This document shows, in pieces, positions 5,536-14,111 of a stretch of DNA of 15,316 nucleotides. This stretch comes from an uncultured Victivallales bacterium (GTDB lineage Bacteria; Verrucomicrobiota; Lentisphaeria; Victivallales; UBA1829). Where the stretch lies: positions 1 through 15,316 of the forward strand of contig CAKUDG010000038.1 of the NCBI GenBank assembly GCA_934644965.1. The letters run 5' to 3'. A model generated the notes under the pieces. That model saw only the letters and a list, made by a program, of their open reading frames with translations, did no database searches and was not told the DNA's origin. The first letter of the stretch is position 1. The number at the start of each line of letters is the position of its first letter. The position numbers and the translations under genes were made by a program.

Positions 5536-7203
5536 ATGAAATGGAAACTGCTTCTTCTCCCCGCGGCCATTCTGGGAATGCTTGCGGAAGGCTGTTTCAG
5601 CACACCGGAAACAGACGAGCCCGTCCCGAAGCCGGTTCCCTCAAAAGACTATCTGGATGAACTGATCACTTCACTGGAAAAAACGGCGCCGGCTTCTTCC
5701 CCCGAACTCAAAAACATGAAGGAACTCCGTGTTGCTCTGAAAGATTCGCCCTGGACGGGCCATCCCATTGCCTGCTTTTCACTGGATCCCTTCTCCCCCC
5801 GTGCCTTCCTCCCCGCAGGAGAACTGCCGCCGGAAAGACCGGACAACAGTTTGCTCATCACCGCGGCAAGAGGCGAAACGGAGCCATGCTCCTTCTCCAT
5901 TTACAGTTTCAAAGACTATTCCTCCGTCCGGATCGAAGCTGAAGATTTCAGCTCGAAGGGAAAAGACCGGATTCCCGTCTCCGCCATGGACATCCGGATC
6001 GTCACCTGCCGCTGGAAAGAACAAACCGCATGGAACAGCCCCCTGGCAAACCCTTCCACCCGGATTCTTGTGCCGGAACTGCTGCTGCATGATGAGACTC
6101 TCCTGAAAATCAATCCGGACAAAAAGGAGAATTATCTCAGAATCGATTATCCATCCGGATCGAAATACGTCTGGATCACTTACCCCCGCGAGGCTGACCC
6201 CGGGGCCTTTGATCCGCTACGGAATCCGTATTCCGATGCGGATGAACTTCAGCCATTCTCTCTGAAAGAAGGACTGGGAAAACAGTTCTGGATCACTGTC
6301 AGTGTTCCTGAAGATGCGCATCCGGGCCGCTATCAGAGCACGCTCCGAATTATCGCAGACCAGACCGATATCCTGGGAACGCTGCATCTGACACTCAACG
6401 TTCTGCCGTTCACACTTCCCCCCGCAGGCACGTACCGCGATCCGGGAAAACGCTTCACGGTCCGCTGCGAAGCCTTCCTCCCAGACGTTTCCGCGCCTTC
6501 GGGACTCCAGGCTCTTCAAGATCCCGAAGCCTTTGCAGAACGGCTGCAAATCCTGAAAAAGCGAAACATCACGGAGCTTCCCCCCCTTGATGTTTCCTCC
6601 GGCAAATCGCTTTCCAGCACATCGGACATCTTGAAGCAGGAAAACCGTCTTCTCAAAAAGCAGGGTTTTCCCCCGCGCCAGCTCCGGCAGCCGGCAGACG
6701 AGCAGATCACAGAGGAACTCTGCCCCCGAAGCATCCGGAACGCCCATGCCATTGGAGACACGATTCTTCTGCAGGTCCCCTTCACTGGGCCGGTCGACCC
6801 CGCCTCCATGCGCAGAAAACTCGGGATGATTCCCTACAAGGCCGATGCCGACGGAATCGTGCTGCTTCTGCAGGAGACGGAACCCGGGACGGACCCGGGA
6901 AGCCGTTCCAGCCATCCCCTCAACGCCTTTTTCTACAGTCCTCCAGAATACCCCGCCTCCGGAGGAGCCACACTGGAGACGCTTCACGCGGAAGCGCTCC
7001 GCGAAGCCGTGGACGACGTCCGATATGCGACACTGCTCCGGCTCGCGGCCGCGGAAGCCATGAAACAGGACCGGACGCGCCCTCTTGCCAGGGAAGCGTT
7101 GCGCCTTCTTGCTGAATTTGATGAAAGGAAAGATCATCCGGACACCCTGCGGCAGCGTGTCATTCGTTATCTTCTCAAACTGGATGCGGAACGGAAAGGA
7201 TGA
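5536..7203 (+). CDS. DUF4091/GH123-like lipoprotein with a shortened central region
   Basis: A 555-aa predicted lipoprotein. The signal peptide 1-19 ends in LAEGC with Cys20 as the lipidation site. Residues about 105-295 resemble the N-terminal beta-sandwich modules of DUF4091/GH123-type glycoside hydrolases: RGETEPCSFSIYSFKD (112-127, compare the family's GE-x-EP-x-SF), then FWITVSVPEDAHPGRYQSTL (251-270) and LHLTLNVLPFTLPP (283-296). Residues 482-502 (TLHAEALREAVDDVRYATLLR) match the helix at the start of DUF4091. Only about 185 residues lie between these landmarks, fewer than a full TIM-barrel catalytic domain of roughly 300, and no acidic catalytic pair is obvious. It may be a non-catalytic surface glycan-binding protein. 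Start: GGAGG at 5522-5526, 9 nt before the ATG. Its stop overlaps a possible start of the next gene (ATGA). Fold assignment moderate; enzyme activity doubtful. Confidence 0.8.
   Translation: MKWKLLLLPAAILGMLAEGCFSTPETDEPVPKPVPSKDYLDELITSLEKTAPASSPELKNMKELRVALKDSPWTGHPIACFSLDPFSPRAFLPAGELPPERPDNSLLITAARGETEPCSFSIYSFKDYSSVRIEAEDFSSKGKDRIPVSAMDIRIVTCRWKEQTAWNSPLANPSTRILVPELLLHDETLLKINPDKKENYLRIDYPSGSKYVWITYPREADPGAFDPLRNPYSDADELQPFSLKEGLGKQFWITVSVPEDAHPGRYQSTLRIIADQTDILGTLHLTLNVLPFTLPPAGTYRDPGKRFTVRCEAFLPDVSAPSGLQALQDPEAFAERLQILKKRNITELPPLDVSSGKSLSSTSDILKQENRLLKKQGFPPRQLRQPADEQITEELCPRSIRNAHAIGDTILLQVPFTGPVDPASMRRKLGMIPYKADADGIVLLLQETEPGTDPGSRSSHPLNAFFYSPPEYPASGGATLETLHAEALREAVDDVRYATLLRLAAAEAMKQDRTRPLAREALRLLAEFDERKDHPDTLRQRVIRYLLKLDAERKG
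7195..7200 (+). promoter_or_regulatory. Ribosome-binding site deciding the TPR protein start
   Basis: AAAGGA, 8 nt before the ATG at 7209, lies inside the last codons of the lipoprotein gene. It favours 7209 over the ATG at 7200 and gives a signal peptide starting MKKH. Confidence 0.6.
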
Positions 7204-7208
7204 CGTTC

Positions 7209-9668
7209 ATGAAAAAACATACTTCCCCCCCGGCAGCTGCGTTTTCCGTGTTTCTTTTTCTTCTGATTTCAGGCGCCTTCTTTCCCGGCATTTTTCCCTC
7301 GCTCTGCGCCGCATCGGGGGAGGACGGGTTTGAAAACGCGCTTCATCTCACCCGCGATCAGATGGAAAAAGGCGATTTTCTTTCCGCCCACAAAGCGCTT
7401 CTGGAAGCGGAGAAATCCGCATTCAGTCCGGAAAGGAAAGGCGAAGTCCGCTATCTGGAGGGAGACCTGCTCATCAGGGAGAAACGCCTGGACGATGCCG
7501 GCAGGATTCTGGAAAATCTGGCCTCTGACAAGGATGCGCCGAAAGACTGGCGGCTCAAGGCGATTGAGCTTTGGAGCGGCATTTACGACAGTTCGGGAGA
7601 TCTTCCCCAGGCGATCCGGATTCTGGAAAAGAAGCTCGCAGTTGAAGGGCTCAGCGATCAGGAACGGGCATCCATTCTCCATGCGCTTCATCTCCGCCAG
7701 ATGCAGGCGGGCAAGATTGCCGATGCGAAGGAGTCGCTGGCGCGGATCACCCATCTTCAGAGACTTCCGGCCTATGAGAAATCGGAATATTTTCTTCTTC
7801 TCGCATCGCTTCTTCACCGGGAGAAGGCCTATCATTACGCCCGTCTGGAGTGCGGCAAGGGCATTTACCTGCTGAAGAACGAACTCAAGAAGGCACAGGA
7901 CCGGGAGGACCGCGAGGAAGCGGAACGTCTCTCGAAACGAATCTGCCGGCTTCAGGCCGAACTCATCCGCATTCACAGCGATGAAGGGCAGACCGAAATT
8001 GCGCGGGAGAAAGCCGGGAATCTTCTTTCCTCTTCGCTTCCCGGCAAACAGGAGGAAGCTCTCTTCCACCGGGAAATTCTCTATTCCCGGCAGAAGGAAA
8101 AGAACTGGCCGGAACTCTTCAGCGAACTCCAGCGGCTTCTTCCCCTTCTGGACAATCCCGGAGACAAGGAAGTTCTCTATCAGGAACTTCTTGCCGATGC
8201 CTCCACGGAAAAAAGTCCGGAAGCCCTCCAGCGAATGGCGCTTCAAATGGAGGAGCAGGGTCTGGCCCAATCCCCGGTCTATATGGATCTGCTCCTTGCG
8301 CTTCTTCCGCGCATTTCCGTGGAGAGTCTGGAATCGCTGCTGAACCGGATTCTTTCCGCTCCGCTTGCAACGGCGGGAATCCGGGACAAAGCCTACGACC
8401 GGGCTTACGACGCATACAGCATGGAACGGGACGTGGATTCGCTGAACAAGACCGCGGTCCGCGCGGTTTCCGACCGTCTGAACGGACCTGTCACCAAATT
8501 CAAAGGATCCCTGATCATCGCATCGATGGGCGGGGTGCCTCCGGAAAAGGAAATCAAGGATCTCGCCACTGTCTTCTCCAAGGACGGAATGGATTCAAAA
8601 GAGCTTGAAGGAGCCTTCCGGATGATGGCAAGGATCTTCACCAGACTTCAGCAGTATCCGGAGGCCGAGGAATTTCTCCGTCTTGCAGCTTTATGCAATC
8701 CGGCTGTGACGCGGAATGTTGCGCTCTGCCGCGCCGCAAAGGACAAGGAGGCCCCTCCAGGAGCTGGCGGCTGGTTCCTTTCCTCCTATCTGAAAAACCC
8801 GGAACTCCGCGAAGACCGTTTTTCCCCTCCAGATGATTCCGACGGGCTCTCCTCTTCTTCCCTGACGGAAGGAAAAAACGAAACGCAGCCGCAGCAGAAA
8901 GGGAAAAGCGAAGTCTTCTTCAGCATGCTGTACGACAGGCGGGGATGGCATATTTTCTTCGCCTTTCCCGAGGCCGCAGCGGGAACGGAGGGGGAAGTCG
9001 TTTTCAGTTTCCGCACGCTCCCGGAACGGGAAGGCGCATTCTGCTGGAAAAGTGATCTGAACGGAAATCTGCTTTATTCCAATGCCGAGGATTTCATGCC
9101 GTCGATTCCTGAGGCGAAAGCGGAAATCCATTCCGTCTCCGCCGACGGGATCAGGGGAATCGAACTATTCATCCCCTGGATCCTTCTGCACGAGAATCTC
9201 CCCTTCGACGGAGAAACCGCCTATCCCTTCGGCCTGACCCTCCGGATAAACGGGAACCAGATCCTTTCCTGGGGCGGGACGGAAACAGAACCCGGCGCCT
9301 GGGGGCTGATCCAGTGGGAGAAACCTTCTCCCGCTCTGGAACGCGAAATCCGCAAAGACATTCTTCAAAGCGCAATCCGGAATTTCCGGCGTCTGGCCGA
9401 ATCCCGGGGACTGACACCCTCAGGAAAAATCAGAGACTCCGGTCAGGATCTTTCCGGGGAAGAAAAAGATTTCCGCGATCAGGTGCTCGCTCCTCTGTTC
9501 CAGTCCTGGAGCAAACAGATTCCAGCGGCTCCGGAGGACAGGCAGAAGACAAGTTTCACAGAAGAAAATCTTCCCGTCCTCTATCAGAAACTTGCGGCAT
9601 ATTTTCTCCGTCTGGAACCGGAAATCGACCGTCTCTTCGGCGAATACCTCCGCCGCACTTCTCCGTGA
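7209..9668 (+). CDS. Secreted TPR-repeat protein with C-terminal CBM9-like domain
   Basis: An 819-aa predicted exported protein with a signal peptide at 1-35 (hydrophobic core AFSVFLFLLISGAFF). Residues about 40-510 are helical with degenerate tetratricopeptide repeats, for example ALHLTRDQMEKGDFLSAHKA, the YLEGDLLIREKRLDDAGRIL unit and the YPEAEEFLRLAALCNP unit, which suggests a protein-protein scaffold. After a low-complexity Ser/Lys/Gln linker, residues about 567-705 look like a CBM9/DOMON-type beta-sandwich: LYDRRGWHIFFAF, GIELFIPWILL, YPFGLTLRINGN, ending GAWGLIQWE. This pattern is common in carbohydrate family 9-like modules of PVC bacteria. The C-terminal 110 residues are helical. It is co-translated with the DUF4091-like lipoprotein (start region inside that gene's end). 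Likely partners at the cell envelope, perhaps in glycan binding (inference). Domain borders are approximate; ligand unknown. Confidence 0.82.
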   Translation: MKKHTSPPAAAFSVFLFLLISGAFFPGIFPSLCAASGEDGFENALHLTRDQMEKGDFLSAHKALLEAEKSAFSPERKGEVRYLEGDLLIREKRLDDAGRILENLASDKDAPKDWRLKAIELWSGIYDSSGDLPQAIRILEKKLAVEGLSDQERASILHALHLRQMQAGKIADAKESLARITHLQRLPAYEKSEYFLLLASLLHREKAYHYARLECGKGIYLLKNELKKAQDREDREEAERLSKRICRLQAELIRIHSDEGQTEIAREKAGNLLSSSLPGKQEEALFHREILYSRQKEKNWPELFSELQRLLPLLDNPGDKEVLYQELLADASTEKSPEALQRMALQMEEQGLAQSPVYMDLLLALLPRISVESLESLLNRILSAPLATAGIRDKAYDRAYDAYSMERDVDSLNKTAVRAVSDRLNGPVTKFKGSLIIASMGGVPPEKEIKDLATVFSKDGMDSKELEGAFRMMARIFTRLQQYPEAEEFLRLAALCNPAVTRNVALCRAAKDKEAPPGAGGWFLSSYLKNPELREDRFSPPDDSDGLSSSSLTEGKNETQPQQKGKSEVFFSMLYDRRGWHIFFAFPEAAAGTEGEVVFSFRTLPEREGAFCWKSDLNGNLLYSNAEDFMPSIPEAKAEIHSVSADGIRGIELFIPWILLHENLPFDGETAYPFGLTLRINGNQILSWGGTETEPGAWGLIQWEKPSPALEREIRKDILQSAIRNFRRLAESRGLTPSGKIRDSGQDLSGEEKDFRDQVLAPLFQSWSKQIPAAPEDRQKTSFTEENLPVLYQKLAAYFLRLEPEIDRLFGEYLRRTSP

Positions 9669-9682
9669 CGGGGGGGGAAAAA

Positions 9683-9717
9683 AAAGAGGCGCGGGAAGTC
9701 CCCTTCCCTGCTTCTTT
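9683..9717 (+). terminator. Intrinsic terminator-like hairpin after the TPR/CBM9 gene
   Basis: AAAGAGGC GC GGGAAG-tccc-CTTCCC T GCTTCTTT gives a 6-bp GC-rich upper stem (9693-9708) and an 8-bp lower stem with one G-U pair, 14 nt after the stop codon. It is followed by a CT-rich tract (cctTCCTC) rather than a pure T run. Good position; stability not computed. Confidence 0.55.
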
Positions 9718-9870
9718 CCTTCCTCTTCCTGCAATAAAGAATACGCGAAGAAACAAGCGCCGGGGAGAGGCCATTCTCCACTGACCGGGGGAAGACACAG
9801 CTGTCTCCCTGATTTTTCAGATGGTGATGCGAGTGTATTTTCATCTCATAGCAAAAGGAAACGCTCTACC

Positions 9871-11112
9871 ATGAAAACAGACTGTGCAATTCCCGCAGGC
9901 AATATTCTCGTCAATCATGCAGAAGGCTTCTCCGCGTCGCTGAACAAGGATCTCCGCGACACGGAGGGAAACTGGTTCTACTGGAAATTCAGGGCCGTCT
10001 TTTCCGAAAGGGGCGATTACTCCTTCCGTTTTGAAAACGGGCCCGCCATCGGAACGCGCGGACCGGCGTTCAGCACGGACAGGGGACTGAGCTGGAACTG
10101 GCTCGGACTGGAAAACGTCACACGGAATCCGGATTCCTTTGTCTATCATTTCGACGGGTCTCCGGAACATGCCGAAGTCTGGTTCTGCATGGGCATTCCC
10201 TATCTGCAGGAGAATCTGGAGCGTTTCCTCGAAAAGAAAAAAGGCAATCCCTTTCTGAAGAGAGGCGTTCTCTGCCGTTCGCGCAAGGGGCGGGAAGTCG
10301 AACTCATCACGATTTCAGACGCTCTGCCGGAAGGAAACGGGGAAAAGGAAGGGAAAAAGAAGAAGAATCTCTTTTTCACCAGCCGCCACCACTGCTGTGA
10401 AATGATGGCCACCTATGTGCTGGAAGGGATTCTTGATGCGGCTTCGGAAGATTCCGGATTCGGAAGGGCCTTCCGTTCGCGCTTTGACCTGTACGCCGTG
10501 CCCTTCGTCGACAAGGACGGAGTCGAGGACGGCGATCAGGGAAAATTCAGACGTCCGCACGACCACGCCCGCGACTACTGGGATACGCCGATTTATCCGG
10601 AAACGGCCGCAATCATGCGCCTGATCGTGGAGAAACAGCTGGATTTCATTCTGGATCTGCACTGTCCCTGGCTTCATGATGTGGGGAATCCGGAGGGGAC
10701 CAGCGGAAAAATCCATCTGCTTGCCCCGAACACGGAAAAAAGAGCCGCCGCCCTGGAACGTTTCGGGCGGATTCTGGAAGAAAAAACCCTTCCCCCGCTC
10801 CGTTTTCTGTATTCGGATACTCTCCTCTTCGGAACGCAATGGAACTTCATCACCGATTCTCCGGACGGGAAATCCGGCATTCCTCTTGACAAATGGTGCT
10901 GGAAACTGTCCTTCCCGGAAATCGCCGTAACGGCGGAAATTCCTTATGCCAATGTCTATGATGCCACATTCACAGCGGAGTCCGCAAGAGAATTCGGAAA
11001 GACCATTGCCCGTTCGATCCTGCTGTATTTTGATTCCTCTCTTGCCGTCAGCTCCCCGGGTACCGGAAAAACCGCTCCCTTTGCGGGAGAATCCACCGGG
11101 AAGCCTGTCTGA
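9871..11112 (+). CDS. M14 family zinc carboxypeptidase, cytosolic (Nna1-like) type, copy 1
   Basis: A 413-aa protein without signal peptide, predicted cytoplasmic metallocarboxypeptidase. Residues about 1-130 form the beta-rich N-terminal domain typical of cytosolic carboxypeptidases, and the peptidase domain follows. Zinc ligands are HCCE (His174, Glu177) and His264 in ILDLHCPW. The catalytic Glu is Glu356 in TAEIPYAN. Arginines expected to hold the substrate carboxylate lie in FRRPHDHARDY (about 226-236), where DHAR replaces the usual DLNR. A Lys-rich insert (KEGKKKKN, about 159-166) precedes the HxxE motif. The frame is open upstream to 9592, but that would overlap the previous gene; the ATG at 9871 with AAGGAA about 11 nt upstream is preferred. 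It is a tandem paralogue of the next gene, with a C-terminal Gly/Ser/Pro-rich extension absent there. Substrate unknown. Confidence 0.9.
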   Translation: MKTDCAIPAGNILVNHAEGFSASLNKDLRDTEGNWFYWKFRAVFSERGDYSFRFENGPAIGTRGPAFSTDRGLSWNWLGLENVTRNPDSFVYHFDGSPEHAEVWFCMGIPYLQENLERFLEKKKGNPFLKRGVLCRSRKGREVELITISDALPEGNGEKEGKKKKNLFFTSRHHCCEMMATYVLEGILDAASEDSGFGRAFRSRFDLYAVPFVDKDGVEDGDQGKFRRPHDHARDYWDTPIYPETAAIMRLIVEKQLDFILDLHCPWLHDVGNPEGTSGKIHLLAPNTEKRAAALERFGRILEEKTLPPLRFLYSDTLLFGTQWNFITDSPDGKSGIPLDKWCWKLSFPEIAVTAEIPYANVYDATFTAESAREFGKTIARSILLYFDSSLAVSSPGTGKTAPFAGESTGKPV

Positions 11113-11124
11113 CAGGGTAGCGCC

Positions 11125-11173
11125 GTCCGGTTTTTCCGCCCCCTCCGGAATTCAGAAAAAAAGAAGACCGGAC
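11125..11173 (+). terminator. Weak terminator-like inverted repeat between the M14 paralogues
   Basis: GTCCGGT (11125-11131) pairs with ACCGGAC (11167-11173); the stem extends by A-T and G-U pairs and closes a loop of about 26 nt. It is followed by AGTCTTTCTCC. The large loop and lack of a T run make it a weak candidate. Confidence 0.25.
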
Positions 11174-11231
11174 AGTCTTTCTCCTCGGCACAGGAAGAAG
11201 GACGGAATCCCCTTTTCCTGCAAGGGAAGAC

Positions 11232-11268
11232 TTGAATTCATCCTTGCCGGAGTTCATATTAATACAAT
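11232..11268 (+). promoter_or_regulatory. Possible promoter for the second M14 gene
   Basis: TTGAAT (11232-11237), 17 nt, CATATT (11255-11260); TACAAT at 11263-11268 is an alternative -10 without a well-placed -35. The stretch is the AT-richest part of the 212-nt gap between the paralogues. It shows no resemblance to the upstream region of copy 1, so the two genes probably have different control. Confidence 0.25.
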
Positions 11269-11324
11269 TGCAATTCTGTCCCGTACGGTAGAGACATCTG
11301 AAAAAATAAGTTGAGGTTCCCTAA

Positions 11325-12515
11325 ATGCTGAATTCCAAGATGCAGATCGACTGCGCAATTCCCGCAGGAAATATTCTCGTCAATCATGCAGAAGGCTTCT
11401 CCGCATCGCTGAACAAAGATCTCCGCGACACGGAGGGAGACTGGTTCTACTGGAAATTCAGGGTCCTTTTTCCCGAAAAGGGAGATTACTCCTTCCGCAT
11501 TGAAAACGGACCCGCCATCGGGGCGCGCGGACCGGCGTTCAGCACGGACAGGGGACTGAGCTGGAACTGGCTCGGACTGGAAAGCGTCACACGGAATCCG
11601 GATTCCTTTGTCTATCATTTCGACGGGTCTCCGGAACATGCCGAAGTCTGGTTCTGCATGGGCATTCCCTATCTGCAGGAGAATCTGGAGCGTTTCCTCG
11701 AAAAGAAGAAAGGCAATCCCTTTCTGAAGAGAGGCGTTCTCTGCCGCTCGCGCAAGGGGCGGGAAGTCGAACTCATCACGATTTCAGACGCTCTGCCGGA
11801 AGGAAACGGGGCAAAGGAAGGGAAAAAGAAGAAGAATCTCTTTTTCACCAGCCGCCACCACTGCTGCGAAATGATGGCAACCTATGCGCTGGAAGGGATT
11901 CTTGACGCGGCTTCAGAAGATTCCGAATTCGGCAGGACCTTCCGTTCACACTTTGACCTGTACGCCGTACCCTTTGTCGACAAGGATGGAGTCGAGGACG
12001 GCGATCAGGGGAAAAACCGCCGCCCCCATGACCACGCCCGCGACTACTGGGATACGCCGATTTATCCGGAAACGGCTGCCAACATGTGTCTTGTCCGGGA
12101 AAAACAGATGGACTTCATTCTTGATCTGCACTGTCCCTGGCTCTATGACGCGGGAAATCCGGAAGGATTCAACGAACGGATCTATTTTGTCGGATCCGCC
12201 CTGAAGGAAATCGAACGGGAGCAGAAGGAATTCGGGAGGATTCTGGAAAAGGAAAGTCCGCCATCTGTTCCATTTCGTTCGACGGATTTCATTCCTTACG
12301 GGACGTCCTGGAACGGACCGGGCAATTACAAGCCCGGTGTCGGGAAACCTCTCGGAGCCTGGTCCTCCCGGAACACATCTCCGTTCTTTGCTTCGAGTCT
12401 GGAAATTGCCTATGCCAATCTGCGGGACACCACGCTCATGCCTGATGCCATCCGCGAATTCGGCAAGGCCATCGCCCGCTCCATCCTGACCTATTTCAAC
12501 AGGAAAGAAGCATAA
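11325..12515 (+). CDS. M14 family zinc carboxypeptidase, cytosolic (Nna1-like) type, copy 2
   Basis: A 396-aa paralogue of the preceding gene with the same architecture: N-terminal beta domain, HCCE zinc motif (His179, Glu182), third ligand His269 in ILDLHCPW, and catalytic Glu360 in SLEIAYAN. Aligned from the shared CAIPAG to GNPEG, 21 of 272 residues differ. After GNPEG the two copies become hard to align until the catalytic Glu, so the substrate-pocket half has diverged or been exchanged. Within it, FVGSALKEIEREQKEFGRIL replaces a different sequence in copy 1. Start: GAGG at 11313-11316, 8 nt before the ATG. It is followed after 2 nt by the membrane protein gene, with which it is probably co-transcribed. 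Family confident; substrate unknown, probably different from copy 1. Confidence 0.9.
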   Translation: MLNSKMQIDCAIPAGNILVNHAEGFSASLNKDLRDTEGDWFYWKFRVLFPEKGDYSFRIENGPAIGARGPAFSTDRGLSWNWLGLESVTRNPDSFVYHFDGSPEHAEVWFCMGIPYLQENLERFLEKKKGNPFLKRGVLCRSRKGREVELITISDALPEGNGAKEGKKKKNLFFTSRHHCCEMMATYALEGILDAASEDSEFGRTFRSHFDLYAVPFVDKDGVEDGDQGKNRRPHDHARDYWDTPIYPETAANMCLVREKQMDFILDLHCPWLYDAGNPEGFNERIYFVGSALKEIEREQKEFGRILEKESPPSVPFRSTDFIPYGTSWNGPGNYKPGVGKPLGAWSSRNTSPFFASSLEIAYANLRDTTLMPDAIREFGKAIARSILTYFNRKEA

Positions 12516-12517
12516 GC

Positions 12518-13951
12518 ATGCCGGCTCGGAAACGATACGCAAAAACGCTGGAACTGCCTCTTCTGCTGCTGATTCTTGCACTGGCGGCATGGGAAACGTT
12601 CGATTCCTTCCGGGATTACCGCTTTGTCAGCGGAACCTTCCGTTTCCTGACCGGAATGACGGATTCAGAGGACGGACGCAATTTCCCGGAATTCTTCACC
12701 TGGGGACACACCCCGGATGAAAAATTCCTTCTCCGAGGCGAAAAGGAATTCTTCCCGCATCCGGACACCTTCCATACAATTCAGCAGGACATTCAGAAAA
12801 AATATCCCGACGATCCCGCCTGGCAGATGAACAGCGTCCGCCATACCGGAGAACCGGATCTCCGCATTCTGCACACCTTCTCCAAAGCGGAACCGGACAA
12901 TGCAAAATATGATTATTATATCGCCACCGCTCTTCTGGCCCCTCTGGTCCGATGGGATGCGGAAAAGAAACTTGCTGATCCCCTGCAGCACGGAGAAATC
13001 TTTCAGCTGTTTCTCAGCGGCAGCAGAAAACCGTACTGCCGGAGCTATATCGGGGAAGTCCTCAAACGGAAGTCTCAGGCACTCGGGAACGGGACGGATT
13101 ACCCGAGCGCCATCGCCAGGATGCTTCTCCCGCAGACCACCTGGCTAACGCCGTCATACACCAGCCTTTTTATCAACATTCCCGTCTATGCGGAAAGTCT
13201 GGCAGGACAGGGGGGAGAGGAGAACACTCAAAAGGCCATCGAACTGCTGGACGCCTTCAAACCCTTCATACGCCAGCATGTGGAAGACGCCGTGTTCACC
13301 AGCGAAATCTCCCTGGTGAATATGCTTCTTCGCCAGAACACGGAAAATTTTGTGAATCTTTACCGCCGCCTCGGGCGGAATGACAAAGCCGATGAGCTCA
13401 GGGCATGGTCCTATTACGTCCAGGCAGTCATTTACAAAAATTACATCTCCCCCTTCTACAACGGTTCGGAAGGAATGGGAGCAAAACTCTTCGGCACCTT
13501 TGCAAATGATTCGGAACGCCTGGAAAACCTCAGGACAGAACAGGTCTTCGATCTCAGATGCTGGACGGGAATGACGCTTGTCCCGATCCTCGCACTCCTT
13601 TCCCTGATCCTGTTCTATACCCGATACGGCACTTTCACCGTGACTCTCGCTCTCATTTTCATCCTCGGGATTCAGCCCGGACTCCTCCTCATCGAAAAAT
13701 ACCGGACCGCTTCAGACAGGATCCTGACAACTCAGGACGGCATCCCCGGACAGGAACGGGAAATGACGGAAACTTACAAACAGGGCATCCTCCGGATTCT
13801 GAACCTTCCTCCGGAGAAACTTCCTCCTCCCCCTCCTCTCCCCGCCGAATCCGAAATGAAAGAAGAAGAGGAAACTCCCGAAAAAACGGCTCCTTCTCCC
13901 TCATCCTCCGGGAAAACACCAGAAAAAACGGCAGATGCAGAATCAAAATGA
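12518..13951 (+). CDS. Uncharacterised membrane protein with periplasmic domain and Pro/Glu-rich tail
   Basis: 477 aa; I do not recognise the family. A basic N-terminus (1-10) precedes a membrane segment at about 12-27 (ELPLLLLILALAAW). A long soluble region (about 30-345), predicted extracytoplasmic, contains a helical part with TPR-like spacing (KAIELLDAFKPFIRQHVEDA). Two membrane segments follow at about 351-370 and 374-394, then a cytoplasmic or exposed tail (about 395-477) that is rich in Pro, Glu, Lys and Ser (PPPPPLPAESEMKEEEE). The ATG lies 2 nt after the stop of the second M14 gene, with AGGAAAG upstream inside that gene, so the two are probably coupled. No catalytic motif is visible. 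It may be an anchor or partner for the carboxypeptidase pair, by context only. Confidence 0.75.
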   Translation: MPARKRYAKTLELPLLLLILALAAWETFDSFRDYRFVSGTFRFLTGMTDSEDGRNFPEFFTWGHTPDEKFLLRGEKEFFPHPDTFHTIQQDIQKKYPDDPAWQMNSVRHTGEPDLRILHTFSKAEPDNAKYDYYIATALLAPLVRWDAEKKLADPLQHGEIFQLFLSGSRKPYCRSYIGEVLKRKSQALGNGTDYPSAIARMLLPQTTWLTPSYTSLFINIPVYAESLAGQGGEENTQKAIELLDAFKPFIRQHVEDAVFTSEISLVNMLLRQNTENFVNLYRRLGRNDKADELRAWSYYVQAVIYKNYISPFYNGSEGMGAKLFGTFANDSERLENLRTEQVFDLRCWTGMTLVPILALLSLILFYTRYGTFTVTLALIFILGIQPGLLLIEKYRTASDRILTTQDGIPGQEREMTETYKQGILRILNLPPEKLPPPPPLPAESEMKEEEETPEKTAPSPSSSGKTPEKTADAESK

Positions 13952-14111
13952 CTGGAACAGGAAAGCGGCCTCCTGAAAGACGGAATGCACAGAAAAACCG
14001 TCTGAAACAAAAAGAAAAGCGTGGGAGATGAAAGAGAAAATCAGCAGAAACGGCTTTTCCCCTCTCCCTTTTCTCCTCCCGCCCCCGCTGAGTTTTCAGG
14101 ATTCCTTTTTT

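Noticed and set aside
9592..9870. N-terminal extension of the first M14 gene by 93 residues
   Set aside because: It would overlap the TPR/CBM9 gene and run through the terminator hairpin; the paralogue has no matching extension, and the ATG at 9871 has a ribosome-binding site.
13952..14111. Bidirectional terminator between the membrane protein gene and queH
   Set aside because: Only loose inverted repeats such as AGACGG...CCGTCT and GGGAGA...TCTCCC with large loops were found; none has a clean stem and T run.
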